Under the pieces are notes generated by a model. It did no database searches and was not told the DNA's origin. It saw only the letters and a program-made list of their open reading frames with translations. A program made the translations under genes and the position numbers. A stretch of DNA of 64,000 nucleotides from Nannobrachium achirus (lineage: Eukaryota > Chordata > Actinopteri > Myctophiformes > Myctophidae), in NCBI GenBank assembly GCA_963921795.1, contig OY997642.1, forward strand, positions 27,022,699 through 27,086,698, read 5' to 3'. Below are positions 1 through 9,364 of this stretch, piece after piece; within the stretch, counting starts at the first letter, position 1; each line of letters starts with the position of its first letter.

Positions 1-1527
1 AGTTACAGTAGTTTCTCATTCATTAGCATGGCATTCTGCAGAGAGTTTCCTGTGGACTGGAAACATCTGCCAATCTCTAACTATGTTTGCACAATTTCAT
101 TTCATTTCACCCCCTTCTACAATAAATTTAGAAGGGGAAATTAGTCGCGGGCGACAGTAGCATATGAAAATTCCAGAGAAGCTAAACCATTCTAGACCCA
201 GTCAACCAAAAGTGTAGGCTACATACTTAATGGTTAAAACATGTATGATAATAATGACCAATAAGACCTAAGAATGTTGACAGTTTAACGTGATAAAAAG
301 GAAGTAGCCTTTAATAGTCATGGGTGCATGTGACGTGTGAGATGTGTTAACCACAACCCAAAAACACTTCAAACCTCTCACTCTCACATTTTTCAGAGAT
401 TTTCTGAGAAACTACTGCTGTGTTGTTAACATTACCTGTTCCCCAATATGGTGGAACACTGTCTGTACAATTCAGCTCTGTAACTCCCCTGTATGGACCC
501 TGAAGGGAGTTAAATACTAGATGAATATAGTGAATTTCAAGGCTTTTAGGTATTCAGTGTCTTGCTCAAAGACAGCTGAGAAATCAAACCCCTTCCATTG
601 CCCAATTAAGCGGCCGCTCTTCCTTCTTAGGGTCTGACACTCTACTATGTTTGCACAATTTCATTATATATTTTTATTTCATTTCATTTCACCCCCATTT
701 AAAAGTAATTTAGAAGGAGAAATTAGTCAGGGACAGTAGCAAATTGAAAAATCAAGAGAAGCTACACCATCTATGGACCCAGTCAACCAAAAGTGTACAT
801 ATTCACATTGGTTAAAGTATGATAATGATCAATAGATAAGACCTTCCGACCAAAGGATGTTGACTGTTTAACATGATAAAAAAGGAAGTAGCTGGTTAAC
901 AGTCATGGCTGTGACGTGCATGAGATAGAGTTGTTAACCACGACCTAAAAACACTTCAACATGTCTCAGAGATGCTGAGAAAGATTTGTGTTGTTATCAT
1001 CACCTGTTCCCCTATATGGTGGAACACCGACTGTAGGCCTACATTTATTTCATTTCTTTGTAGACCTTATTAATCCCAATTCAATTCAATTCAGGTCAGT
1101 AACTCTTTGTACAAATGGAACCAAATGGACCCATAAGGGAGTTAAATACTGTAAATACTCTACAGAGGATTTTAAAATGTAGCTCAGTGTCCCAGAGATT
1201 AAAAACTGGTATCACATTATGGTCCGTGATCTGTTGCATAATCAAACTAGAGGTCCTTCAAATGAGCACGGTTGTAAATAGCAGGCATTTCTTTACATTT
1301 AGAAATGTATAGTACTGTATACTGTATACACTACAGTATACTCCTTTTTAATATAAATGATATATTTCTAATATATTATCAATATAATCTTTGCTTTGGG
1401 CTGACGCCACATGATGCCACTTCTCCTCCAAGGTCAAGGTTCACAGGTCCATGGCACCAGGAGACAGTGGTCAACCTTCAGTGCTGGACACATGGTCCCT
1501 GCTTGGCCAGCCTTCACAGATGGGGCA
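1..1527. other. 5' flank of a further receptor copy lying left of the window
   Basis: No coding sequence is supported. The text at about 30-60 (gcagagagtttcctgtgg) recurs upstream of the receptor start codons near 5937, 12812 and 17893. The segment 640-1530 resembles 7378-8250 and, more weakly, 13190-13435. The window therefore opens in the diverged flank of a tandem unit whose gene is off the left edge. Confidence 0.6.
545..625 (+). repeat. fragment of a dispersed SINE-like repeat
   Basis: Contains the cue 'cagtgtcttgctcaaagaca' shared with the fuller copy at 35705-35890 and with 6605-6785 and 13015-13165. It sits at the same place in each receptor flank, so it predates the tandem duplication. 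Confidence 0.45.
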
Positions 1528-1582
1528 GTAGCTCACAATGAGTCGTAATGCAATGAGCTTGTAGATCTGCTATTGTCACTAT
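1528..1582. repeat. short palindromic hairpin element, left arm shortened
   Basis: Reads ...gtagctcaca - loop - tgagcttgtagatctgct; member of the window-wide hairpin family. A diverged copy is at the matching place in the next tandem unit (8249-8301). Confidence 0.5.
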
Positions 1583-1633
1583 ACTTCTTTAAAAATGTAT
1601 TTACATTTATTGACTTTGTTGAACACCTACGCA

Positions 1634-1636
<3 letters not shown>

Positions 1637-1682
<46 letters not shown>
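1637..1682. repeat. (CA)n microsatellite
   Basis: Uninterrupted CA dinucleotide run. Confidence 0.95.
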
Positions 1683-1683
<1 letters not shown>

Positions 1684-1705
1684 GACTTGGTTGATGAATC
1701 CTTAA

Positions 1706-1938
1706 AGGAGTAGTTCACCCCCAAAATGACTTTTTTTTCCTATTGATTACTTACACCATGGAGACTTGAGTTCAATACTTATTTTTTTCGGTTCATTTGT
1801 TACATTCCTAAGACAAAATCTTTAATATAGTAAATTTCCCCCCACCCATCTGGAATCAATGGGGGTACATTTATTGTAATTTAATGAAATTACAAGTAAC
1901 ATTAGAAAAAAAAGTCATTTTGGGGGTGAGCTACTCCT
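1706..1938. mobile_element. TTAA-flanked MITE, 'AGGAGTAGTTCACC' family
   Basis: TIRs begin AGGAGTAGTTCACCCCCAAA and are inverted at the right end. It is flanked by TTAA at 1702-1705 and 1939-1942. No coding capacity. Relatives are at 14852-15120, 21020-21324, about 20228-20310 and 51868-51965. TTAA targets are known for piggyBac-like elements; that assignment is inference. Confidence 0.8.
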
Positions 1939-1942
1939 TTAA

Positions 1943-2433
1943 AGTTATACCATGTAACTTTTTTTATAAAACAAATCTTAAAATTGTCCTAACTGTTAAA
2001 TCGCTAAAGTTTTAGAACCCCCACTCCGTTATTTTCAGCTTCTGAAGCCTTCTCTTTATATGTTTTCTACTTAGCCGTGACAGGGGCGGGATTTCCCGGC
2101 AAAATTACGTCGTCACACTACCGGCCAATCACAGCGAGGGTTATACAATGCCGGCCAATCACAGCGCATCTTGATGTGGGGTCGCCATATTTGTAGTCGC
2201 CCGTGTGTCTCTATACTCAAAAGGTAATCTCGCCTACCAGGCAGGGTGAAGGAGTCCGTTTCTCCGGAATGCCTGAACGCACAGGAACCAGGGACCCCTC
2301 TAAAGATAGCTCTCGGCGAGGTGGAGGCAGACGCGGGGGTGTGAAGGTACGAAAAACGGCTGAAAGACGCGGGCGCGACCCGGTTTGCTATAGGGCTAAT
2401 GACCACTAGTTGAGCATCTTACACAGTATAGCT
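1943..2433. mobile_element. second TTAA-flanked TIR element, GC-rich core
   Basis: Begins AGTTATACCATGTAA and ends with the inverted TTACACAGTATAGCT. It shares the TTAA at 1939-1942 with the previous element and has its own TTAA at 2434-2437, so two elements are chained head to tail. The core holds two copies of ccggccaatcacagcg and no convincing gene. Confidence 0.6.
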
Positions 2434-2912
2434 TTAAGAAAAAAAAAAAAAATACATCATGCATAATGATATTCAATATGAGTATTCCACAGAGCAGGAC
2501 AATGTGCTTTTAATGAAACTTAAACTACACTAAAACAAAGTTTCAATGAACTGAAACAAAGTTATGTACAAATATCACTTTCAAATAGCAGAGAGGATGG
2601 ATAGGTAATGGCACGGATTGATTGATTGATTGAGTACTTTATTAAAAGTTTACAAACAGTAGGCTACCAGCAAGTACAATTAAACAAGCATCGCTAATCA
2701 CAAAAAGCCCTTGATGTCTCGTTTCCATTGTGGTCGTATTCAATTCATTATACAGACATATAAAACAATAAATTGTCGTCAATACCAGGTAATGATGTAA
2801 TCATTACAACCATTAAACAACATTAATTTATTTCTCTGACACACCTTCTAGAAAAGGCCCAAGCACCCAAAGGGTGAATGCACCCTACTTTGGGAATCCC
2901 TGACTTAGCTAA
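2434..2912. other. non-coding, nothing recognised
   Basis: AT-rich flank with a short (GATT)n run at 2617-2633. The text around 2640-2880 is paralogous to 8540-8960 of the next tandem unit. No gene is seen. Confidence 0.5.
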
Positions 2913-3315
2913 TTGCGACCGTCAGGTCGCAGTTACTATCAAAACCTCCACCGGCTGTCTGTCAGTCAGTCAGTCTGAATGTCACGTCACACTTTTCCCC
3001 TACTCATATCTTCGCCACCGTTGCCCCAATCCATGCCAAACTTTGTACACACACTCCTTGGCTGCCAAACCACACCTCATTTCTCACATGGCCCTCTTAT
3101 AGCGCCACCATGAGGCCGATTCTAGCAAAACACATTTTTGGACACTGCTCCTACACTTTTCGCCCTAAAATCACGCAAAGCGGTACAAGGTATCTCTAAA
3201 GTCATGTCATTAACATGGATTTCCCATATTCCCTCCTGATTGCCTACCATTGCCTTCTAAAGTTTGTGTATGCGACCTGACAGTCGCTTATCTCTCAATT
3301 AGGGAGTCTTACTGG
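2913..3315 (+). mobile_element. Helitron/Helentron-like non-autonomous element, short copy
   Basis: Begins TTGCGACCGTCAGGTCGC (a small hairpin) and ends with a second hairpin, then ctc-loop-gggag and TCTTACTGG before a T. The same ends bound 23123-23913 and 42908-43672; only the right end is seen at 52892. A 3' hairpin just before CTRR (here CTGG) is a Helitron-type sign, but the left end lacks the usual TC, so the class is tentative. Confidence 0.5.
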
Positions 3316-3482
3316 TTAAAAGTATACATTTATTCTGTGTTATGAATATTATTAAAGCATTATGAATATTTACAAGTGCTCATTACACTTTTATGTTATG
3401 AGCAGGATATAAAGCATTAAGTAGGCCTGAGTTTATGATGCCTTACACACATGGGTTTGAATGCAAGTTATACAGACAGTAG

Positions 3483-3701
3483 GGGCCCTATTTTAGTTCA
3501 TGCTAAACCCTAAATCCCTAAACTTCTTTGCCTTTTTTCTTTTTACTATTTTGAAAAACATTTTAAATACCGATCTACATCGACACATTGTGGGCTTGTA
3601 GATCAGCTGTTTGAACTATTTAAAAAAGGTTTTCAAAATAAATAAAAAAAAGGCAAAGAAGTTTAGGGTTTTAGGGTTTAGCATGGATGAAAATAGGGCC
3701 C
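3483..3701. mobile_element. 219-bp foldback transposon with GGGCCCTATTTT ends
   Basis: Perfect inverted ends GGGCCCTATTTT, flanked by TAG at 3480-3482 and 3702-3704. The paralogous site near 9160 lacks the insert and reads cagtagatctatata. A 3-bp duplication suggests a PIF/Harbinger-like MITE. A hairpin element sits at its centre (3568-3612). Confidence 0.75.
3568..3612. repeat. short palindromic hairpin element at the centre of a foldback
   Basis: ccgatctac - loop - gcttgtagatcagctg; two-armed copy, left arm worn. It lies within the loop of the 219-bp foldback. Confidence 0.6.
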
Positions 3702-3774
3702 TAGATCTATATACCATAATAGAAGCATTTTGTAAATCAGTGGGGATTAAAGATGAACTTGTTGTACAAACATG

Positions 3775-5778
3775 TCATTTATTGGTGGTTTTGTTGACCT
3801 TGGCGTAGAGGTCGTTTGAAGAACGAGATTTAACGGTAGCGTAGGTCACCTTATCTCCATCATCATCGTCATCATGTGTCTTGGCTCCTCCCACTGCAGC
3901 CCTTGTCTGATTGGTGTGGACAACAGATGCGTAGGTCAGACTGTTATCAGGGTCAGGGTCAATGGTTGAGGTCAGGGGAATGTCATGGGTGGGCATGTTC
4001 TTCTTCTTCTTGACAATGAAGATCACCAGTGCTGTTGCCATGACTACGACCATAACCACAACAACAATGATGGTGACATCACTCTTGTTCTGGTGTGGTG
4101 CTGTGGAGAGGAGAGAAGGGTCACTAAACTGAACTGAATTTTTTTTTAATGTTAAAACTGACCCCATATTACATTACAACTAACGCCACACAATTGTAAT
4201 GTGGAGTAATTTATTTTGCCTGAAATACATTTCTGTAAAATCCTGTCACATTTACATGGATTTACCTAGGCTTTTCTTTCTTGAATGAAATGCCTGGGTT
4301 CCCGAGGCTAGTATCCTAATGACTCACCTGCAGTGAGGAGCTGTGGTGGCAGAAATGTATAGATTACCAAATATATTTATTATGTACTTGTTTGGCTTCC
4401 ATTCAAACTCATTGAATGTCTCGTCAGCAAGCTCTCACAATACGTGCGCTAATCTTAACTCAACTATCACTTTGTCAGCAAACCTGTATTTCTGTAACTA
4501 TTTGTAGTTGCCTTTATCTTTAGTACATACCCTTATAAGACCATTTAGGAGAGCATCTCTGTTAGAATGGAGTATAAGGACTGTCTGAAAATGGGGCAGA
4601 GGAGGCTTGTGCCCAGACAGGGCTGCCAAGAGCATGCAGGCTAGGAGGCCTGGCTCTACTAATCTGTAATGCTGTTACTCTGTTTGACGTTTTGATCTTT
4701 TAGATAAAACTTTGTCAATCCTTCATCCTTGTGGAACATTCTTTTTTTCCATAACAGAGCTCCCACCAGGAGGACGCAGAGCCTGCACTACTCCCAAATA
4801 TCACCCTTCCCGCCTGGCTTCCCTCCCCCAAACACCAATTGTGTTCGTACATAGACAGTAGACACTTGACAAATCCAGATGCATCACGGAGGATTCAAAC
4901 CCCCAGACTCTGGGGTGCTGGGCAGCTACTTATCACTGTGCCACCCGCGCACCTTATGTGAAGTCAGTTATAATGTATAGGTTCAGTTGTAACTATATGC
5001 AATGTGGGCTAGTTGTAATGTAATGTGTACCTCCTCTCTTACCTGGTGTTTGTTCGCTGCTAGAGACACTGGACAGTGAATGTGGTTGCTGGGCAGTAGA
5101 GACAGGGGACAGTGAATCAATAGATGGTTGTTGGGTGGACGAGGAATCAATAGATGGTTGTTGGGTGGTAGAGACAGTGGACAGTGGTTGAGTGGGCGAG
5201 GCAGTGGTCAAACCAGGTGGTGTTCCAGTGGGAGGGTTGGTTGTTTGTGTCGTCTTCAAGTATCCTGGGAAGTCAATGGATGTCTGCACTTTGTTCCAAC
5301 AAATCACCTGACATCTTCTGAACTCCATCAGGTTGTTGATGGTCGGAGTGGTAGAACATCTATACTTAACATTGTATTTTATCAGGGTACCATTCTTCTT
5401 CAGCCAGCTCAGCTTAAGACATCTTCTATCATATTTAAACAGAGAGCATGTTAATGTCGGTTCTTTCCCTTTGTTTCCTATGGCGATGTTCAGCACAGAC
5501 AGATCGCGTCGATGTTGTTTTTTATCAAATCGGCTACAGGTGTAACAACCAACATCTTCAGCTTCGATGTCTTTGACAGTCAGAGAGCAGTTCTCGGCCA
5601 CAACATCAGCAGGCCGAGAGTCTTTTTCTTCATAAAGCCGCGTATTTGATTTACAGTCAGGTAAGTTCTTGTTACATCTGAGATTGACAGTATCTCCAGA
5701 TCTGCAGTCCTTTGGGTGAGTTTTGTCGACTCCAAGCAGCAGAATGATAAACAAATGAATCCATGTGATCCCAGACAT
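3775..5778 (-). CDS. ITIM-bearing immunoglobulin-like receptor, copy 1
   Basis: Two exons, 5778-5043 and 4100-3775, joined by donor CAG|GTAAGA and acceptor CCACAG, give 353 residues in frame. Residues 1-20 are a hydrophobic signal peptide. An Ig V-like domain follows, with the YTC motif of its second cysteine but without the core Trp that copy 2 keeps. A second Ig-like domain carries LTC and SWLKK. A short Thr/Ser/Pro stalk leads to a transmembrane segment (about 254-275) and a KKKK stop-transfer. The tail has two ITIM-type motifs, LTYASV (Y302) and VTYATV (Y332), and a third tyrosine in DLYAKV (Y344). ITIMs recruit SH2 phosphatases, so an inhibitory surface receptor of immune cells is inferred. 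The whole ectodomain lies in one exon, which is odd for Ig genes. The exact family (CD300-, NITR- or LITR-like) is not decided. Confidence 0.8.
4770..4965 (-). repeat. tRNA-derived SINE in the receptor 1 intron
   Basis: On the minus strand a tRNA-like head has an A-box-like tggcacagtgataag and a B-box-like gggtttgaatcc, followed by a body with aacacaattggtgtttg. The matching SINE is in the receptor 2 intron (11100-11365), so insertion predates the gene duplication. Confidence 0.6.
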
Positions 5779-5809
5779 TCTGATATGAACTTTCTCTCTG
5801 AGTCTGTCT

Positions 5810-5841
5810 GGCTGCCTGTCTGTCTGTCTGTCTGTCTGTCT
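5810..5841. repeat. (GTCT)n run in the 5' leader of receptor 1
   Basis: Short tetranucleotide run just upstream of the start codon. It has expanded greatly in the broken third copy (17634-17716). Confidence 0.85.
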
Positions 5842-6035
5842 CTGTGAGCGGTCTCTGTGTGTCAGTGAGGCTGACTGGAAAGATGCATTAGTTGTGTGGT
5901 TGAAGTTAGTTCCTCTTTCATCAACATGTCATCCTGCAGAGAGTTTCCTGTGGACTAAAAACTTCAATTTACATGTAGAATATACTTTAATCAAGTTTAA
6001 TGTTTCCGCAGTCTCTAAGCCTGAACAGCACATAA

Positions 6036-6067
6036 TTTGTGTGTGTGCATGTGTGTGTGCGTGTGCG

Positions 6068-6134
<67 letters not shown>
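6036..6134. repeat. (GT)n microsatellite
   Basis: Long GT run with a few GC interruptions at its left end. Confidence 0.95.
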
Positions 6135-6136
<2 letters not shown>

Positions 6137-6604
6137 ATTGTATAGGCTCCATAGGTGTTTGTAATGTATAGCCTTATGGCCAACCATCCATATTAAAAAT
6201 GGTAAATATATATAGGCTAGAGGGGGTTTTAGCTCCCCCTGGTGAAGGCTTAGCACCCCCTAAGCCCCCCCATCCCACAAACCCATTTGTGATGACAAAT
6301 ATTTAAGGAATACATAAATTAAATATACATGTGAAAGACAATTGACAGACTTCTATGTAACCATAATATCGTAATGTTTATGCTGGTAAGCATCTTCAGC
6401 CTCACAAAAACCCTATCCAATCACCTACAGTCCTCAGATTTGGAGCTGGAAATTTCCAATGATCTGATCTGTTCAGTTATCCATACCCTAAGCGAGAGAA
6501 TCTCGTTTGTCATATTAGTACTATTTTTTATTGTTTAATTCGCCCCTACTCTACAAAAGCCCCTATAGCCCCCCATGCAGTCACAATTCTCTGGAGCCGC
6601 TGCT
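6135..6604. other. non-coding spacer of the tandem unit
   Basis: No gene or clear repeat recognised; some short C-rich text near 6225-6275 and 6540-6575. Confidence 0.4.
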
Positions 6605-6785
6605 GTTTACAATGTGCATTACATCCACCCACTAATTCACACACATGTACACAGTGATTGATTGCAGAAGACACCATGCAAGGTACCATCCTGCTCATCA
6701 GGAGCAGTCAGGGGTTCAGTGTCATGCTCAATGACAGCTGGGAATCAAACCAGTTACCTTCCATTTCCCAATTAAGCAGCCTCTC
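6605..6785 (+). repeat. dispersed SINE-like repeat
   Basis: Matches 35705-35890: cccactaattcacacaca, gcaagg, catcaggagcagtcag, ggttcagtgtcatgctcaa. Common in fish spacer DNA. Confidence 0.5.
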
Positions 6786-6794
6786 TTCCTTCTA

Positions 6795-7357
6795 TAAGAA
6801 GGGAATATCTTCAGAAATAGTGTCATATCCTGGAATAAATTCCTCACCAAAATATGTATTCACCAATGTGTTCGTAAAGGTGTCTAGTAACACATCCCAC
6901 AAAGACTGAAATTCGGTTTCCCTAGGAGAATCAGTTACAGCTGATGAAAGTTGGTGTCCCATTAAATTAACTATACAGGATAAAACACACCAAAATAAAA
7001 ATGCTTAAATAGCATGTGAGGGGTCAGTGGTTTTACAACAATAATTGTATGGGGGCTGTTTCTACCCCAAGGAATGTTTTTTGTGCAAAACAAATGCTTG
7101 CAATGGATTCAGAATCATTAAGAAACCCTAGTTAGACCCCTCACATGCTACTTAAAGCATATTTATTTTGGTGTGTTTTATCCTGTATAGTTAATTTAAT
7201 GGGACTCCAACTTTCATCAGCTGTAACGGATTCTCCTAGGGAAACTGAATTTCAGTCTTTGTGAGATGTGTTACTAGACACCTTTACAAACACATTGGTG
7301 AAGAAAATGTTTTGGTAAGGAATTTATTCCAGGACTTTTTAAGATATTCCCTTCTTA
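6795..7357. mobile_element. foldback TIR element of about 560 bp
   Basis: Arms of about 230 bp (6795-7025 and 7130-7357) are inverted copies of each other. Ends read TAAGAAGGGAATATCTT. The paralogous flank at about 625-635 (cttccttcttaggg) lacks it. TA at the junctions suits a Tc1/mariner-type MITE; no coding is seen. Confidence 0.75.
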
Positions 7358-9240
7358 CTAAGAGTTACACTCTCTTACTATGTTTGCACAATTTCATTAT
7401 TTAATTTCATTTAATTTCACTCCATTCTAAAAGTAATTTAGAAGGAGAAATGAGTCAGGGGGTACAGTAGCAAATTGAAAATTCCAGAGAAGCTAAATCA
7501 TCAAGACCCAATCAACCAAAAGTGTACATACTTTATATATGTGTTAAAATATTTGATAATGTTGACTGTTTAACGTGATCAAAAGGAACTAGCTGGTTAA
7601 CAGTCATGTTCATGAGATAGAGGTGTTAACCACAACCTAAATATATGTCAAACCTCTCACTACCACATGTCACACAGACGCTGAGAAACTACTGCTGTGT
7701 GTTCTTTACCTGTTCCCCAAAACGGTGGAACACTGACTGTATGCCTACATTCTTTTCTCTTTTTTATTTATCTTAATCCCAATTCAATTCAATTCAATTC
7801 AGGTCTGTAAATCTGAGAGTGTACAAATGGAACCAATTGGACCCATAAGGTCCAGAGTTAAATACTGTAAATACTCTACAGATAATTTTAGCTCAGCATC
7901 CCAGAGATTAAAAGCTGGTATCACATTAGGGTCCGTGGTCTGTTGCACAGAGGTCTTTCAAATGAGAAAGGTTGCAACAGGCATATAGCCTTTGTATTGA
8001 ATTACAGCAGGATACTACTGCTAAAACAGTTTTTAGTTTTACATTTAAAAATATATATAGCCTACTGTATACATATTTTTTTTTTAAATATATATTTCCT
8101 AAAATATATTATCAATATAATCTTTGCTTTGGGCTTGGGGACTGTGGCTGATCCCTTCTCCTCCAAGGTCAAGGTTCACAGGTCTCTGGCACCAGGAGAC
8201 AGTGGTCAATAGATTCAGTTCTGGACATGGTCCTTCACTGATGGGGCAGGAGCTCACAATTAGTCTTAATGGAACACCCTTGTAGATCAGTTATTTTCAC
8301 TACTTCTTTAAAAAGATAATAATGTATATTTATTGACTTTTACTTATGAAATTATTTTGCAAAGAATGTCAAGTTATTTGGGATTTTTGTATATCTTTTT
8401 TATTTTATTATTTTAAACATATTTTGAAATAACAAAAGATTTGACAGTACATAGAGAGGGGGGAAATTACATATGTATTTGGGTCCGTGACCCACAAATG
8501 GGTCCTTAACCACTGTTTACTTTGTGAAACATAATTTTAGGCAGCGTTTACAAACAGTAGGCTACAGCAAGTACAATTACACAAGCATTTCTATAAGGAT
8601 GACACAAAAAGCCCTTGATGGCTTATTTCCATTGTAGTCGTATTCAATTCATTATCAGGACATACAAAACAATACATTGTCATCATCAATAAGCCAGTTA
8701 GAAGACTAATGTAGGTAGAGACCCATCAGAGAAGACATGGGGGAAATGATGTCATCATTTTAGCCACATTGTTGCATTTAAATCAGGCCTGCTGAAGAGC
8801 AATTGTTGTTTAATTTAATTTAAACATACTTTTAACTTAACATTTAAATATCCAACTTGAAAACATTACAGTGACAATGATGTATTACAACCATTAAACC
8901 ACATTAATTTATTTCTCTGACACACCCTCTAGAAACAGCCCTTCATGCACCCTTTGGGGGTGCATGCCTATATCCCTGATATAGGTAATTAAAGCATGTC
9001 TTTTATGATTATGTGTTATGATTATTGTTAAAGCATTATGAATATGTACAAGTGCTTATAATTACACTGTGTTTATTGTTATGAGCAGATTATGCATTTT
9101 GTAGGCCTGATTTTATAATTTGTTATAAACATGGGTTTGAAGTTATACAGACAGTAGATCTATATACAGACCATAATAGAAGCGTTTTGTAAATCAGTGG
9201 AGATTAAAGATGAACTTGTTGTACAAACATGTCATTTACT
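7358..9240. other. receptor-unit flank, non-coding
   Basis: Diverged copy of 640-1600 and then of 2640-3780, without the microsatellite, the chained MITEs and the foldback found in the left copy. Ends at the 3' end of receptor 2. No gene is supported. Confidence 0.6.
8249..8301. repeat. short palindromic hairpin element, decayed
   Basis: aggagctcaca - loop - cttgtagatcagttattttc; paralogous to 1528-1582, so this copy predates the receptor duplication. Confidence 0.45.
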
Positions 9241-9275
9241 GGTGGTTGTTGACCTTGGCGTAGAGGTTGTTTGAA

Positions 9276-9313
9276 TTAAGAACAAGATTTAACAGTAGCG
9301 TAGGTCACCTTAT

Positions 9314-9364
<51 letters not shown>

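Noticed and set aside
4322-4334. 13-nt micro-exon in the receptor 1 intron (ccaccacag / gtgagt)
   Set aside because: Sites look good but inclusion would break the reading frame, and no equivalent is seen in receptor 2.
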